From assembly GCA_003695655.1 (NCBI GenBank), contig RFIF01000614.1:1-34184 (forward strand): DNA of 34,184 nucleotides, read 5' to 3'. The stretch is from Cyanobacteria bacterium J069. GTDB lineage: Bacteria; Cyanobacteriota; Cyanobacteriia; Elainellales; Elainellaceae. The translations under genes were made by a program, and so were the position numbers. Below, one piece after another: positions 18,010 to 27,865 of this stretch (positions are counted from its first letter, which is position 1; every line of letters begins with the position of its first letter). The notes beneath the pieces are model-generated. The model was given only the letters and a program-made list of their open reading frames with translations, was not told the DNA's origin and made no database searches.

Positions 18010-18969
18010 ATGATCGCCAGTCCTCCCCGTACCATTCGCATCGGTTCCCGCAAAAGTCAGCTTGCCCTGGTGCAGACCCACTGGGTGCAGTCCGAGCTAC
18101 AAAAGGCCTTCCCCGATCGCACCTTTGAAGTGCACACTATGAGCACTCAGGGCGACAAGATTCTGGACGTGGCGCTGGCCAAAATTGGCGACAAGGGCTT
18201 GTTTACCAAAGAGCTAGAAGTGGGGATGCTCAGCGGCGACATTGACTTTGCCGTGCATTCGCTCAAAGACTTGCCGACAAACCTGCCGGAGGGGCTGATG
18301 CTGGGCTGCGTGACCGAGCGCGAAGACCCTGCCGATGCGCTGGTGGTGCATGAAAATCACAAAGACAAGCAGCTAGCCACGCTGCCCAAAGGCGCAGTGA
18401 TTGGCACTTCATCGCTGCGACGACTGGCGCAACTGCGACACCACTATCCCCACCTGGCGTTCAAAGACGTGCGGGGCAACCTGAACACGCGGCTGGCAAA
18501 GCTAGACGCCGGCGAATATGACGCGCTGATCCTGGCAGTGGCCGGGCTAAAGCGGCTGGGCATGGGCGATCGCATTCATCAAAATATTCCCAGTGATGTG
18601 TCGCTGCACGCGGTGGGGCAGGGCGCTTTGGGCATCGAATGCCGCACCGAAGACCCCGATATTCTCAGCGTGCTGAAGGTGCTGGAGCATACGCCTACGG
18701 CCCAGCGCTGCCATGCCGAACGTGCCTTCTTGCGGGAACTCGAAGGAGGCTGTCAGGTGCCCATCGGCGTTAACACCGTGATCGAGGGCGACACACTGAC
18801 GCTCACCGGACTAGTGGCAAGCCTAGATGGGCAAACTCTGATCAAAGACACTGTTTCGGGTGCTACAGACACGGCCGAACAGCTTGGGGTTGAGCTGGCC
18901 CACCGCCTCAAAGACCAGGGCGCACAGGCCGTGCTAGACGAAATCTTCGCCACGATTCAGCGGGGTTAG
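18010..18969 (+). CDS. hemC: Hydroxymethylbilane synthase (porphobilinogen deaminase)
   Basis: [56 protein letters not shown]; start M at 18010 preferred. Confidence 0.97.
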   Translation: MIASPPRTIRIGSRKSQLALVQTHWVQSELQKAFPDRTFEVHTMSTQGDKILDVALAKIGDKGLFTKELEVGMLSGDIDFAVHSLKDLPTNLPEGLMLGCVTEREDPADALVVHENHKDKQLATLPKGAVIGTSSLRRLAQLRHHYPHLAFKDVRGNLNTRLAKLDAGEYDALILAVAGLKRLGMGDRIHQNIPSDVSLHAVGQGALGIECRTEDPDILSVLKVLEHTPTAQRCHAERAFLRELEGGCQVPIGVNTVIEGDTLTLTGLVASLDGQTLIKDTVSGATDTAEQLGVELAHRLKDQGAQAVLDEIFATIQRG

Positions 18970-19076
18970 GGATTAAGGGTTAGGGGTTAGGGGTTGTCAG
19001 GCTCGAAACCCTAAACCCCGATTTCTGAAACCTCATCCCTAAACCCTGATCCCCAATCCTTAATCCCTACTCCTCT
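18964..19076. repeat. G/C-rich heptamer-type repeats (GGGTTAG / CCCTAAN), both orientations
   Basis: ggggttagggattaagggttaggggttaggggtt ... aaaccctaaaccccgatttctgaaacctcatccctaaaccctgatccccaatccttaatcccta. Confidence 0.8.
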
Positions 19077-19164
19077 AGATAGAGTTTGGGCAAACCAGGA
19101 CGCAACTCAGGAACTTGCGAAATGGGCAATGCATCATGAGACGTAGCGCATTGCCCCATTTTGT

Positions 19165-19851
19165 GTGCATATTTCTAGTGCATGTTTAAGGGGCGATCGC
19201 CAGTTCTCCTTAGTCATGGGCCAGGATATACCTGGAAAAATCATGGATAAACGACTGCAAACTGGCTTCGCTGGATTAACCGGACTGCTGCTCTTGCTGG
19301 GCATGGGCTGGCTCAATCGACAGGCAACGGCCACCGAGCAGGCACTGGGCCATTTCGAGCGATCGCCCCAGTCCGCTGCGGTTGAAGTCGCCCAGCGTCG
19401 GGCTAATCGCTCCGCCGACGCTTTTGTGGACACCCTGCTGGCTTCCCACAATCGCTATCGCGCCGAGCTAAACCTGCCCCCGCTGGAATGGTCGGCCGAT
19501 CTGGCGCAAAACGCCCAGGGCTGGGCAGATGAGCTAGCCGAGCGAGGCGGTCGCCGCCTGGAGCATAGCCAGGGCACAGGCGAAGGCGAAAACCTCTGGA
19601 TGGGCACCGCGGGCTACTTTTCCTACGACGACATGGTGACGGGCTGGGGGGACGAGCAGCAGTATTTCCGCCCTGGCATCTTCCCCAACGTCAGCACGAC
19701 AGGCAACTGGGCCGACGTGGGCCACTACACCCAAATCATCTGGCGCGACACGACCCACGTCGGCTGCGCCCTCTCCACTGCTGGCGGCAACGATATTTTG
19801 GTATGTCGCTACAGCCCGCCCGGTAATTACTCCGGCCGCCGCGTTTATTAA
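19165..19851 (+). CDS. CAP/SCP (PR-1-like) domain secreted protein
   Basis: Hydrophobic signal segment; LLASHNRYRAELNLPPLEWSADLAQNAQGWADELA, GHYTQIIWRDTTHVGCA, LVCRYSPPGNY. Start may be 19243. Confidence 0.92.
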   Translation: MHISSACLRGDRQFSLVMGQDIPGKIMDKRLQTGFAGLTGLLLLLGMGWLNRQATATEQALGHFERSPQSAAVEVAQRRANRSADAFVDTLLASHNRYRAELNLPPLEWSADLAQNAQGWADELAERGGRRLEHSQGTGEGENLWMGTAGYFSYDDMVTGWGDEQQYFRPGIFPNVSTTGNWADVGHYTQIIWRDTTHVGCALSTAGGNDILVCRYSPPGNYSGRRVY

Positions 19852-19865
19852 TCTCTCCTGGGGAC

Positions 19866-19911
19866 GTAAAGTTGCCTAACTCCTAACCCCTAACCCCTGA
19901 CCCCTAACTCT
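19866..19911. repeat. CCCCTAA heptamer-type repeat tract
   Basis: cctaactcctaacccctaacccctgacccctaact. Confidence 0.8.
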
Positions 19912-20042
19912 GGCGATCGCCCCCAAGTTCCGTTCAAATAATTACGAAAACGTTACCGAAACTTGCTAGGGTTTAGGTGTTGTGCGTCGCGCTAGAGCAT
20001 GGATGCACAACCGAGACGTTCGGGAGACTCAGGGGGGTCACG

Positions 20043-21527
20043 ATGCGGATTTTGTTTGTAGCTGCCGAGGCGGCTCCAGTGGCAAAGGCAGGCGGCATGG
20101 GCGACGTGGTCGGCGCTCTGCCCAAAGTATTGCGACAGATGGGGCACGATGTGCGCATCTTCATGCCCTACTACGGCTTTATGCCGGACAAAATGGACGT
20201 GCCCAAAAAGCCCGTCTGGACGGGCACGGCGATGTTCCAGAATTTCAAGATTTTTGAGAGCAAGCTGCCCAAAACCGACGTGCCCGTTTACCTGTTTGGG
20301 CATCCTGCCTTTACCCCTCGCCGCATTTACTACGGGGAAGATGAAGACTGGCGGTTCACGCTGTTTGCCAACGCCGCCTCGGAATTTGCCTGGAACTATT
20401 GGCGACCGGACGTGATTCACTGCCACGACTGGCACGCGGGCATGATTCCGGTCTGGATGCACGAAACGCCCGACATCAAGACCGTTTTCACGATTCACAA
20501 CCTGGCCTATCAGGGGCCGTGGCGCTGGCGACTGGAGCAAATGACCTGGTGCCCGTGGTATATGCAGGGGCACAACACGATGGCGGCAGCGGTGCAGTTT
20601 GCCGACATGGTGACGACGGTTTCGCCCACCTACGCCGAGCAGATCAAAACGCCGGAGTATGGCGAACAGCTAGAAGGGCTGCTGTCTTATATCAGCGGCA
20701 AGCTGACGGGAATTTTGAACGGCATTGACCTGGGTCTGTTTGACCCCGCGATCGATCGCCAGATTCCCCAAAATTTCACCGCTGACACCCTGGAAAATCG
20801 CCGTGAAAACAAAATTGCGCTTCAGGAAGAGCTAGGGCTAGAAGTAAATTCCAAAGCCTTTTTGCTGGGCATGGTAACGCGCCTGGTGGAGCAAAAAGGG
20901 CTGGATCTGGTGATCCAGATGCTCGATCGGTTCATTTCCTACACCGATGGGCAGGTCGTGGTGCTGGGCACGGGCGATCGCTATTACGAAACCGAGCTGT
21001 GGCATATTGCATCCCGTCACCCCGGTCGCGTCGCCGTCTACCTGCTGCACAACGACACCCTGGCCCGCCGCATCTACGCGGGCACCGATGCTTTCCTCAT
21101 GCCCTCCCGGTTTGAACCCTGTGGCATCAGCCAGATGATTGCTATGCGCTATGGCTCGATTCCCATCGTGCGGCGCACGGGCGGACTGGTAGACACAGTG
21201 CAGCATCATGTCCCGTCGGAAAATGAAGGCACGGGCTACTGCTTTGACCGCTACGAGCCGCTGGATCTATACACCTGTATGATCCGCGCCTGGGAAGGCT
21301 TCCAGTACAAAGACCAGTGGCGATCGCTCCAGCAGCGCGCCATGCATCAAAACTTCGCCTGGGATCACTCCGCCCGCGAATACGAAAAAATCTACCGCCG
21401 TATCAAGGGCCTGCCCGAAACGGATGACCAACCCGAAACACCGGTAGACCCAGCACTTGGGGACTCAGAACTGGCGACCCCAACAGAGGTGAATCCAGAC
21501 TCATCCTCCAAGGAAAAGGTCGCCTAA
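20043..21527 (+). CDS. glgA: Glycogen synthase
   Basis: [96 protein letters not shown]. Confidence 0.96.
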   Translation: MRILFVAAEAAPVAKAGGMGDVVGALPKVLRQMGHDVRIFMPYYGFMPDKMDVPKKPVWTGTAMFQNFKIFESKLPKTDVPVYLFGHPAFTPRRIYYGEDEDWRFTLFANAASEFAWNYWRPDVIHCHDWHAGMIPVWMHETPDIKTVFTIHNLAYQGPWRWRLEQMTWCPWYMQGHNTMAAAVQFADMVTTVSPTYAEQIKTPEYGEQLEGLLSYISGKLTGILNGIDLGLFDPAIDRQIPQNFTADTLENRRENKIALQEELGLEVNSKAFLLGMVTRLVEQKGLDLVIQMLDRFISYTDGQVVVLGTGDRYYETELWHIASRHPGRVAVYLLHNDTLARRIYAGTDAFLMPSRFEPCGISQMIAMRYGSIPIVRRTGGLVDTVQHHVPSENEGTGYCFDRYEPLDLYTCMIRAWEGFQYKDQWRSLQQRAMHQNFAWDHSAREYEKIYRRIKGLPETDDQPETPVDPALGDSELATPTEVNPDSSSKEKVA

Positions 21528-21562
21528 GGGTTTGGCTGAATTGTGGAACAGCCGTGGAGCTT

Positions 21563-21588
21563 GGGGCAGTCTGCTGAAGGACTGCCCC
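21563..21588. terminator. Perfect 9 bp-stem hairpin between convergent glgA and M4 peptidase genes
   Basis: GGGGCAGTC-tgctgaag-GACTGCCCC; no U-tract. Confidence 0.55.
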
Positions 21589-21651
21589 AGAATTAACCTA
21601 CTCTGATGCTTTTTCCCAGTTGGGGGGCGAGTCTGGAGCGGGCGATCGCCC

Positions 21652-22710
21652 TTAAACGCTGGCTCCAATCGGCAGTCCAACCGCTTTGAATGCAGCCCGC
21701 ACCACCTGCGGCGAGCCGAGGGGCACTTTGCCATCACGGGTCAACTCGCGGGCCGCCGTCACGATTACGGCGACGGCATCGTCAAACTGGGCTGTGGGCC
21801 AAAGTTTTTGCAACGCCTCAAACCAAATCAGCGCCGCGCTGTCGGTGCCAATTTCGATCGCGGTCAGATAAAACGCCTTGTTGGGAATGCCGCTATTAAT
21901 ATGCACACCAAAGTTATCTTCTGGCCCGCTGAAATAGTCGCGCATGTGGCTGGGCTGCGGGTCTTTGCCCAGAAGTTCGTTGTCGTAGGCCGTGCCCGGC
22001 TCCTTCATCGACCGCAGCGCCTCGCCATACAGAGTCGGGCCCATGATTTCGTCGCCAATCAGCCAATCCGCAGTGCTGGCAGTTTGCCCTTGAGCATATT
22101 GAGTAATAGCCGTGCCAAACACATCAGCAAAGTGCTCGTTCAGCGCGCCCGATTGACCTTTATATTCTAGATTGGCGGTGAACTGGATCACGCCGTGGGT
22201 TAGCTCGTGGGCCACCACATCCAGAGAGTTGGCAAAACTGCTGAAAATTTTGCCGTCGCCGTCGCCGAAGGTCATCTCGTCACCATCCCAAAAGGCGTTG
22301 AGATAGCGCACGCCAAAATGCACGTTCAGAATCAAATCCATGCCTAGATTGTCGATGGAGTTGCGCCCCATGACGGTCTGGAAATATTCGCGGACAATGC
22401 CTGCGTATTTGTGAATCACATCCACATCGGCATCGCTAGTGTCGGGATCGACTTCCCCACGCACCAGCTTCAGCCGCTGCTGCCAGGTTTGTTTGCAGTC
22501 GTAGACGAGGCGATCGCCCTTCCCCACCGGAGCCGCCCCCGTAAAGGTGGCCATGCTGACGGCCGCCGCAGTCGCTTTTCGCTTTTCGCGCATCTTGCGG
22601 CTCTGCTGATAGCTCACGCGGGCATCGTCCACGCCTTTGCGAGCCAAGTGCTCAGCCACAACCGGGGGAATAAACGAACACTGACAGCCAGAACGACAAA
22701 GATGATGCAT
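21652..22710 (-). CDS. M4-family metallopeptidase with short protealysin-type N-terminal propeptide
   Basis: HELTHGVIQFTANLEYKGQSGALNEHFADVFG zinc motifs; N-terminal CQCSFIPPVVAEHLA typical of protealysin-like precursors; no signal peptide. Confidence 0.92.
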   Translation of the reverse strand: MHHLCRSGCQCSFIPPVVAEHLARKGVDDARVSYQQSRKMREKRKATAAAVSMATFTGAAPVGKGDRLVYDCKQTWQQRLKLVRGEVDPDTSDADVDVIHKYAGIVREYFQTVMGRNSIDNLGMDLILNVHFGVRYLNAFWDGDEMTFGDGDGKIFSSFANSLDVVAHELTHGVIQFTANLEYKGQSGALNEHFADVFGTAITQYAQGQTASTADWLIGDEIMGPTLYGEALRSMKEPGTAYDNELLGKDPQPSHMRDYFSGPEDNFGVHINSGIPNKAFYLTAIEIGTDSAALIWFEALQKLWPTAQFDDAVAVIVTAARELTRDGKVPLGSPQVVRAAFKAVGLPIGASV

Positions 22711-22950
22711 GAAGAATGGCTCCTAAAATAGATGAACTAGAGAAGACCCTCTCTAAAATCTGAGCATATGAACGGGCTTAACAGGATCAGCTCGACTTCC
22801 ATTGTGTCGGCTGCCTAAGGTATTCCTCATTCCTCTGAAGGGTACTTTCGGGATTTTGTTGCAAAAATCCACTAATGCAAGCTGGAAAATAGCGGCGATT
22901 TGTCCGCCCACATCTCCTGCGGTCTACTGTAGACTAGGGCTAGCTGGTGT

Positions 22951-23619
22951 TTGGGAAATGCCATGACCGCAGCCCTGATTCAAAGCCCAGACCGCGTTGT
23001 TTTGGGAAACATAAGCTGGCAAAGCTACCAGTCGTTGGTGAAAGACTTTGAATCTGAACCTAGAGTTCGGCTCACCTATGACCGTGGCACACTCGAAATT
23101 CGGATGCCGCTCGATCCCCATGAGACTTACAAAAAGCTGCTCGGTCGCTTAATTGAGGCCGCGACTGAAGAACTCGATTTGGAGATTCGAAGCCTAGGTT
23201 CGCGAACCTGTGGACGAGCAGATCTGGCGAAAGGGCTAGAGCCTGACCAGTGCTATTACATTCAGCATGAATCGCTGGTGCGAAACACAGACCAAATCGA
23301 TCTGGCACATTTGCCGCCGCCCGATTTGGCAGTGGAAGTCGATATTACCAGTAGCTCGATGAATCGCTTTTCAATCTACGCCGATCTGGGAGTTCCAGAA
23401 GTGTGGCGTTATGATGGGCGATCGCTCACGATGCATCAACTCTGTGACGGTCAGTACGTTGTGAGCGATCGCAGTGCAGCTTTGCCCCAACTCACCGCTG
23501 CCGACCTAAACCGCTTTTTGTCGCTGCGGTTTTCCAAAGATAAAACGCAGCCAGCCATTGGTGAAAATAACCTAGTCAAGCAGTTCCGGCTGTGGGTTCA
23601 AGCACAGCGGCAGGGATAA
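22951..23619 (+). CDS. Uma2-family (DUF820) PD-(D/E)xK nuclease-like protein
   Basis: RLTYDRGTLEIRMPLDPHE, EPDQCYYIQHE, PPDLAVEVDITSSSMNRFSIYADLGVPEVWRYDG. Confidence 0.93.
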   Translation: MGNAMTAALIQSPDRVVLGNISWQSYQSLVKDFESEPRVRLTYDRGTLEIRMPLDPHETYKKLLGRLIEAATEELDLEIRSLGSRTCGRADLAKGLEPDQCYYIQHESLVRNTDQIDLAHLPPPDLAVEVDITSSSMNRFSIYADLGVPEVWRYDGRSLTMHQLCDGQYVVSDRSAALPQLTAADLNRFLSLRFSKDKTQPAIGENNLVKQFRLWVQAQRQG

Positions 23620-23802
23620 ACCAGGGCGATCGCCTTCAGGGGTTTTAGACTAAAGGGTTTTGGGACTGCCCCAAACTGCTGCGGGTTCTGCGACGGGTCA
23701 GGTTTGGGACTGTCCTCAGGCTGGCGTGATTTTCTGGCGGTCGATTGCTATACACTCATCCCAGGATGTTGTGGTGAGTTTGCCGCAATGTGGTTATCCA
23801 GT

Positions 23803-25092
23803 ATGACCGACCTGACCGAGCCGCCGATCGACACGCCGATCAACACGCCAATCAACACGCCGATCGATACCCCAAGCGACACGATCGAGGCGATCGCCGC
23901 TGATCTTCAAAGCAGCCTGCGCGTCCAGGTTTTGCGAGCGATCGCTGAAGTTTTGCTAGCCGGACTCATTGGGCTGGCGCTGATCACGCTGGGGCTGAGC
24001 GGCGGCGCGTGGATTTTGGGCGGGGTAGGGGCGGGGGCGCTGGTGTTTTATGGCGATCGCACCTGGTTTCATCGGCCTGCTCTGCCCAACAAAACCCTCA
24101 GAAAAATCGGTCAGGTGTTGATTGGGCTGGCGATCGGCTTTTCGATTCGTCAATCGAGCCTGGCAGCGCTCTCGGCCCAAATTCCTGTGCTGGTATTGCT
24201 AGGGCTTACACTGCTGGCCAGTGGAGGCCTCATCGGCTCCCTCTATTCCCGCTTAGAAAAAGTCGATCTGCTGACGGGTGTGCTGGCCACCACCCCCGGC
24301 AACATTGGCGTCATGGCCAGCATCGCCGCCGACTATAGCAAAAACACTGCCTTTGTCTCGCTGGTGCAGCTTTTGCGCTTCACCACGATTATTGTTGTGA
24401 TTCCGCTGGTGGCGCAACTGCCCCACACCACCGACCTCAGCAGCACGCTATCCGCCCTGCTGCCCTATCCGCACTGGCCAGGGCTGGCAGATACGCTAGA
24501 GTTGGCTAGTGTGTTGGCAGCAGCCGTCTTAGCAGCCCAGCTCGGCACCCGGCTCAAGTTTCCGGTTGCCACGTTCTTTTGTCCGATTTTGGTGGGGTTA
24601 GGATTCGAGCCGCTGGGTTTTGCGGGCTGGTTTGCCGACTGGTCTGCGGGCGGGTCTATGGGGCTGCCCATTGGAGTCGATACCAGTTTTGCGCTGCCGC
24701 CGCTGCTCAAAGTCGTGGGGCAGATTTTGCTAGGCACCACCATTGGCGAATATTGGGCCAACAGCCCCCGCATTACCCTGGGCAACCTGGCGCGGGCGAT
24801 TATCCCCGTGCTGCTAACCTTTAGCGCCGGGCTGCTGACGGCGGCGATCGCCAAAGCACTAACCCCGTGGGACTGGCTCACCTGCCTGCTAATTGCCGCT
24901 CCGGGCGGCTCTCCCGAAATGATCTGGATTGCCGTCTCGCTCCAGCATGATGTGGAGCTAGTGACGGCATCCCACTTGGTGCGTCTGCTAGTGATCAACC
25001 TCAGCCTGCCGGGGCTAATCTGGCTGGCTAGCGTCGCAGACAGCCGCCTAGCTGCTCAGCAAGGCATCATCGTCCATACTGAGCATCGATGA
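23803..25092 (+). CDS. AbrB-family (AbrB-duplication) membrane protein
   Basis: Multiple TM; TGVLATTPGNIGVMASIAADY and LLIAAPGGSPEMIWIAVSLQHDVELVTASHLVRLLVI; start M at 23803 preferred. Confidence 0.82.
   Translation: MTDLTEPPIDTPINTPINTPIDTPSDTIEAIAADLQSSLRVQVLRAIAEVLLAGLIGLALITLGLSGGAWILGGVGAGALVFYGDRTWFHRPALPNKTLRKIGQVLIGLAIGFSIRQSSLAALSAQIPVLVLLGLTLLASGGLIGSLYSRLEKVDLLTGVLATTPGNIGVMASIAADYSKNTAFVSLVQLLRFTTIIVVIPLVAQLPHTTDLSSTLSALLPYPHWPGLADTLELASVLAAAVLAAQLGTRLKFPVATFFCPILVGLGFEPLGFAGWFADWSAGGSMGLPIGVDTSFALPPLLKVVGQILLGTTIGEYWANSPRITLGNLARAIIPVLLTFSAGLLTAAIAKALTPWDWLTCLLIAAPGGSPEMIWIAVSLQHDVELVTASHLVRLLVINLSLPGLIWLASVADSRLAAQQGIIVHTEHR
23824..23883 (+). repeat. 12 bp x5 coding minisatellite (DTPI/NTPI) at the N-terminus of the AbrB-type protein
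   Basis: ccgatcgacacg ccgatcaacacg ccaatcaacacg ccgatcgatacc ccaagcgacacg. Confidence 0.93.
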
Positions 25093-25338
25093 CAGTTCTT
25101 GCTGCTTGACCCAGTTAATCACCGTGTTGTGATTAATCCCAGTCAGCCGCTCAATCTCATGAAAGTTGATGCCCGAACGATGCATCCGCAGACAAATCTG
25201 CCGCACATCTTCGGAGTAGCCCCGCTGGGAATAAAACTCCACGAACTGGCGACCGCAACACTTGCAGAGATAGTTCTGCTTGCCTTGACGATGACCATTT
25301 TTCCGAATCTGATTGGAACCGCATTGGGGACATTTCAT
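25048..25338 (-). pseudogene. Remnant of an IS1-family transposase (InsA zinc-finger part)
   Basis: MKCPQCGSNQIRKNGHRQGKQNYLCKCCGRQFVE...INFHEIERLTGINHNTVINWVKQ; no InsB follows; overlaps the last codons of the AbrB-type CDS. Confidence 0.8.
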
Positions 25339-25382
25339 AGCGCAATCAATCAACCCTTTACTAAGTCTGGGCCAGGCTTCTA

Positions 25383-25417
25383 TAGCAGGGGTCAGGGGTT
25401 AGGAGTCAGAGGTTAGG
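25383..25417. repeat. G-rich heptamer-type repeat tract adjacent to the IS1 remnant
   Basis: tagcaggggtcaggggttaggagtcagaggttagg. Confidence 0.6.
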
Positions 25418-26184
25418 TCTGAAGCCCAAGCTGCATCAAGCTTTTCAGTTTGATGCTTGTCCTAGCCATTCTGTCTACCGCTATAACTGTGAAGGGGCCC
25501 AAATTTTCAGCACGATAAATCCATCGCAAACAAGCGTGGGTTCCAGAGAGAAACCCATCGCTGAACCAGTACCAAATCGCCCAAGCGACGACGTGAAAAT
25601 CGGGATCAAGATAAATTCACGCCGCTCACTCAAGCTTGCTTCAGGCAAAGCTTGAGACGATTGAACTCAGCGGGCGATCGCAGACAAACGTCTGTAATAG
25701 GTTATTGCGTATCTCGCTTGATGAAGGGGTGCGCTCTAGGGAATGTGTCTTGTTTTGCACAGACACTTCCGGCTTCTGTTTAGCCTCGAAGTCAATCCTG
25801 AATCATAAAACCTGAGACAGCGCCAACCAAACCTGCGCCTTTCTATCTAAAACACCCAGCAATCTAAAACACCCAACGACTTTGCACCCTGCGGCCGGTC
25901 GGACGAACCTAATCCCACAACAGCCGCACTTAATCCTGAACCTACACGGCCCTTAAAAGACTTGCCTGCCCCATTTGCAGACAACCCTAACTAAACCGCA
26001 ATCCTAGAATCCCATCTTTGGGCAAAAAAAAACATAGCAGTTTGGAAACTTAAGGGATACAGTCTGGATACCGCCGAAAGACGCGATGCCACCTAGTACG
26101 AATGCATTTCAGGATGATTATAGAGCAACGCAAGAATTGTAAAGGATTTGGTTCAGCCCACTGCTCTTTTTAGATTCACACTTG

Positions 26185-26277
26185 TAGGACTTACGCGGTT
26201 GGATGATTTTTCGCGGGCTGCGCCCGCGAAAAATCATCCTGAATCTATGAAAACTCGTTTCAACTGCGTAAGTCCTG
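26185..26277 (+). mobile_element. Palindromic MITE-like element, copy 2 (93 bp), TSD ACTTG
   Basis: TIRs aggacttacgcggttg / caactgcgtaagtcct; internal perfect 18 bp-stem hairpin with loop TGC; ACTTG at 26180-26184 and 26278-26282. Confidence 0.88.
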
Positions 26278-26432
26278 ACTTGTTTAGATTCACATTTGCG
26301 CTGCCTGCCCCTGATTCATCGAAACAGCGATCGCAGCAAAGAGTTAGGACAGTTAGAACATTTAGGACAGTTAGTGATGCTTTGGAGGTTCAGTCCGGCG
26401 CAGTCAAAGATAGAGCCAAGCGCTTTTACTGC

Positions 26433-27854
26433 CTATCTCAGTGCCGAAGAGAGCGCCGGATCGCCGACCGGCAAATGAATCGAGAAAATAGTATGGTCTT
26501 CGCCAGCCACAAATACAAGCTGCCCGTGATGCTGCTCTTCAATGATGCGGCGGGTTGTGACTAACCCCAGCCCCAACCCCTTGCCAGCGGGCTTGGTGCT
26601 AAAGAAGGGTTCAAACAGGCGGCTCTGCTTTTCTAGCGGGATGCCAACCCCGTTATCTTGAATCTGGAGCAGCACGCGCTGGTCTGACTCAGGCTGAATC
26701 GTAATCAATATCTCCGGCAAATAGGGACGCTGCGCTTCTAATGTCCCGCTGTGGAGGCTGTCCAGTCCCTCGCCGCCCGCTGCGTGTGAGTTTGTATGTT
26801 CCAAGCTAGACGGTTCAGCAGCCTGATATTCCAGTCTGGTCTTGATCGCATCGATCGCATTCACTAACAGATTAAAAATTGCCTGACTGAGCTGCTCGGC
26901 GTAGCAACTGACCAGAGGCGTGGCCTGATAGTTTTTCTGTACCTGAATAGTGACGCCCGTGAGCCGATTTTCCAGGCGATAGCGCAGAATGGTCAAAACC
27001 GTTTCCACCGTATCTGGCAGGCTGATGCGCTTGATCCCGGCTTCGTCCAGATGAGTAAAGCTGCGTAGGGCGGCGACTACTGTTTTGATGCGGGCGGCTC
27101 CTGTTTTGACCGATTGCAAAATATTGTTCAGGTCAGTAATCACAAAGTCCAAGTCGGCCGCTTCCTGAAAGGCCTGAATTTCCTGGGGCGGGTTGGGATA
27201 GTGCTGCTGGTAGAGCTGCACCCACTCTAGAATGGTCTGCACATGCTGGCGGGCCGGCTCGACATTGCCCGCAATAAAGCTCAGCGGATTGTTGACCTCA
27301 TGAGCAACGCCAGCTACTACTTTTTTGAGCGTGGCCATTTTTTCTTGCTGGATCAGGGTGGCCTGGGCCCGTTTCAGATCGTCTAGTGCCTGTCGCAGTT
27401 TTTGGTTTTGGATCTTTTGCGAGTCTTGCAGCGATCGCAGCGTGAGCTGAGTTTGAATCCGCACCAGCACCTCTTCTAGCTGAAACGGCTTAGTGATGTA
27501 GTCTGCACCGCCTACCTTAAACGCCTGCACCTTGTCGAGCGCGTCACTGCCTGCGCTGAGAAAGATAACGGGAATGTGCTGCGTGGCGGGGTCGGCTTTG
27601 AGCTGGGTGCAGAGTTCATAACCGCTCATTTCGCCCATATTGATGTCTAGCAACACGAGGTCGGGCGTTAGCGCGGCGATCGCCCTCAGCGCCATTGCGC
27701 CACTGGTCGCCTTGCGGACTTCGTATCCCTGTGTCATCAGAAACTTCGATAAAAAGCGAATGTTATCGGGGATGTCATCCACGATCAGTAGATCGGGCTG
27801 TTGCTTCACAGGATTGGGGTCTGGCATAGGAAGGTGCTGAGGAGACTCAGACAT
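26433..27854 (-). CDS. Response regulator receiver + histidine kinase
   Basis: REC: LLIVDDIPDNIRFL...PDLVLLDINMGEMSGYE...ADYITKPF; HisKA AGVAHEVNNPLSFI; HATPase LLQIQDNGVGIPLEKQSRLFEPFFSTKPAGKGLGLGLV. Confidence 0.95.
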   Translation of the reverse strand: MSESPQHLPMPDPNPVKQQPDLLIVDDIPDNIRFLSKFLMTQGYEVRKATSGAMALRAIAALTPDLVLLDINMGEMSGYELCTQLKADPATQHIPVIFLSAGSDALDKVQAFKVGGADYITKPFQLEEVLVRIQTQLTLRSLQDSQKIQNQKLRQALDDLKRAQATLIQQEKMATLKKVVAGVAHEVNNPLSFIAGNVEPARQHVQTILEWVQLYQQHYPNPPQEIQAFQEAADLDFVITDLNNILQSVKTGAARIKTVVAALRSFTHLDEAGIKRISLPDTVETVLTILRYRLENRLTGVTIQVQKNYQATPLVSCYAEQLSQAIFNLLVNAIDAIKTRLEYQAAEPSSLEHTNSHAAGGEGLDSLHSGTLEAQRPYLPEILITIQPESDQRVLLQIQDNGVGIPLEKQSRLFEPFFSTKPAGKGLGLGLVTTRRIIEEQHHGQLVFVAGEDHTIFSIHLPVGDPALSSALR

Positions 27855-27865
27855 GAGGCGATTAA

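Noticed and set aside
19992-20573. 193 aa minus-strand ORF over glgA
   Set aside because: Antisense to a definitive glycogen synthase; His/Arg-rich shadow.
25413-25620. W-rich minus-strand reading frame (...DPDFHVVAWAIWYWFSDGFLSGTHACLRWIYRAENLG...) in the 25.4-26.1 kb gap
   Set aside because: No start codon, short, no recognised family; could be a decayed gene but not distinguishable from chance.
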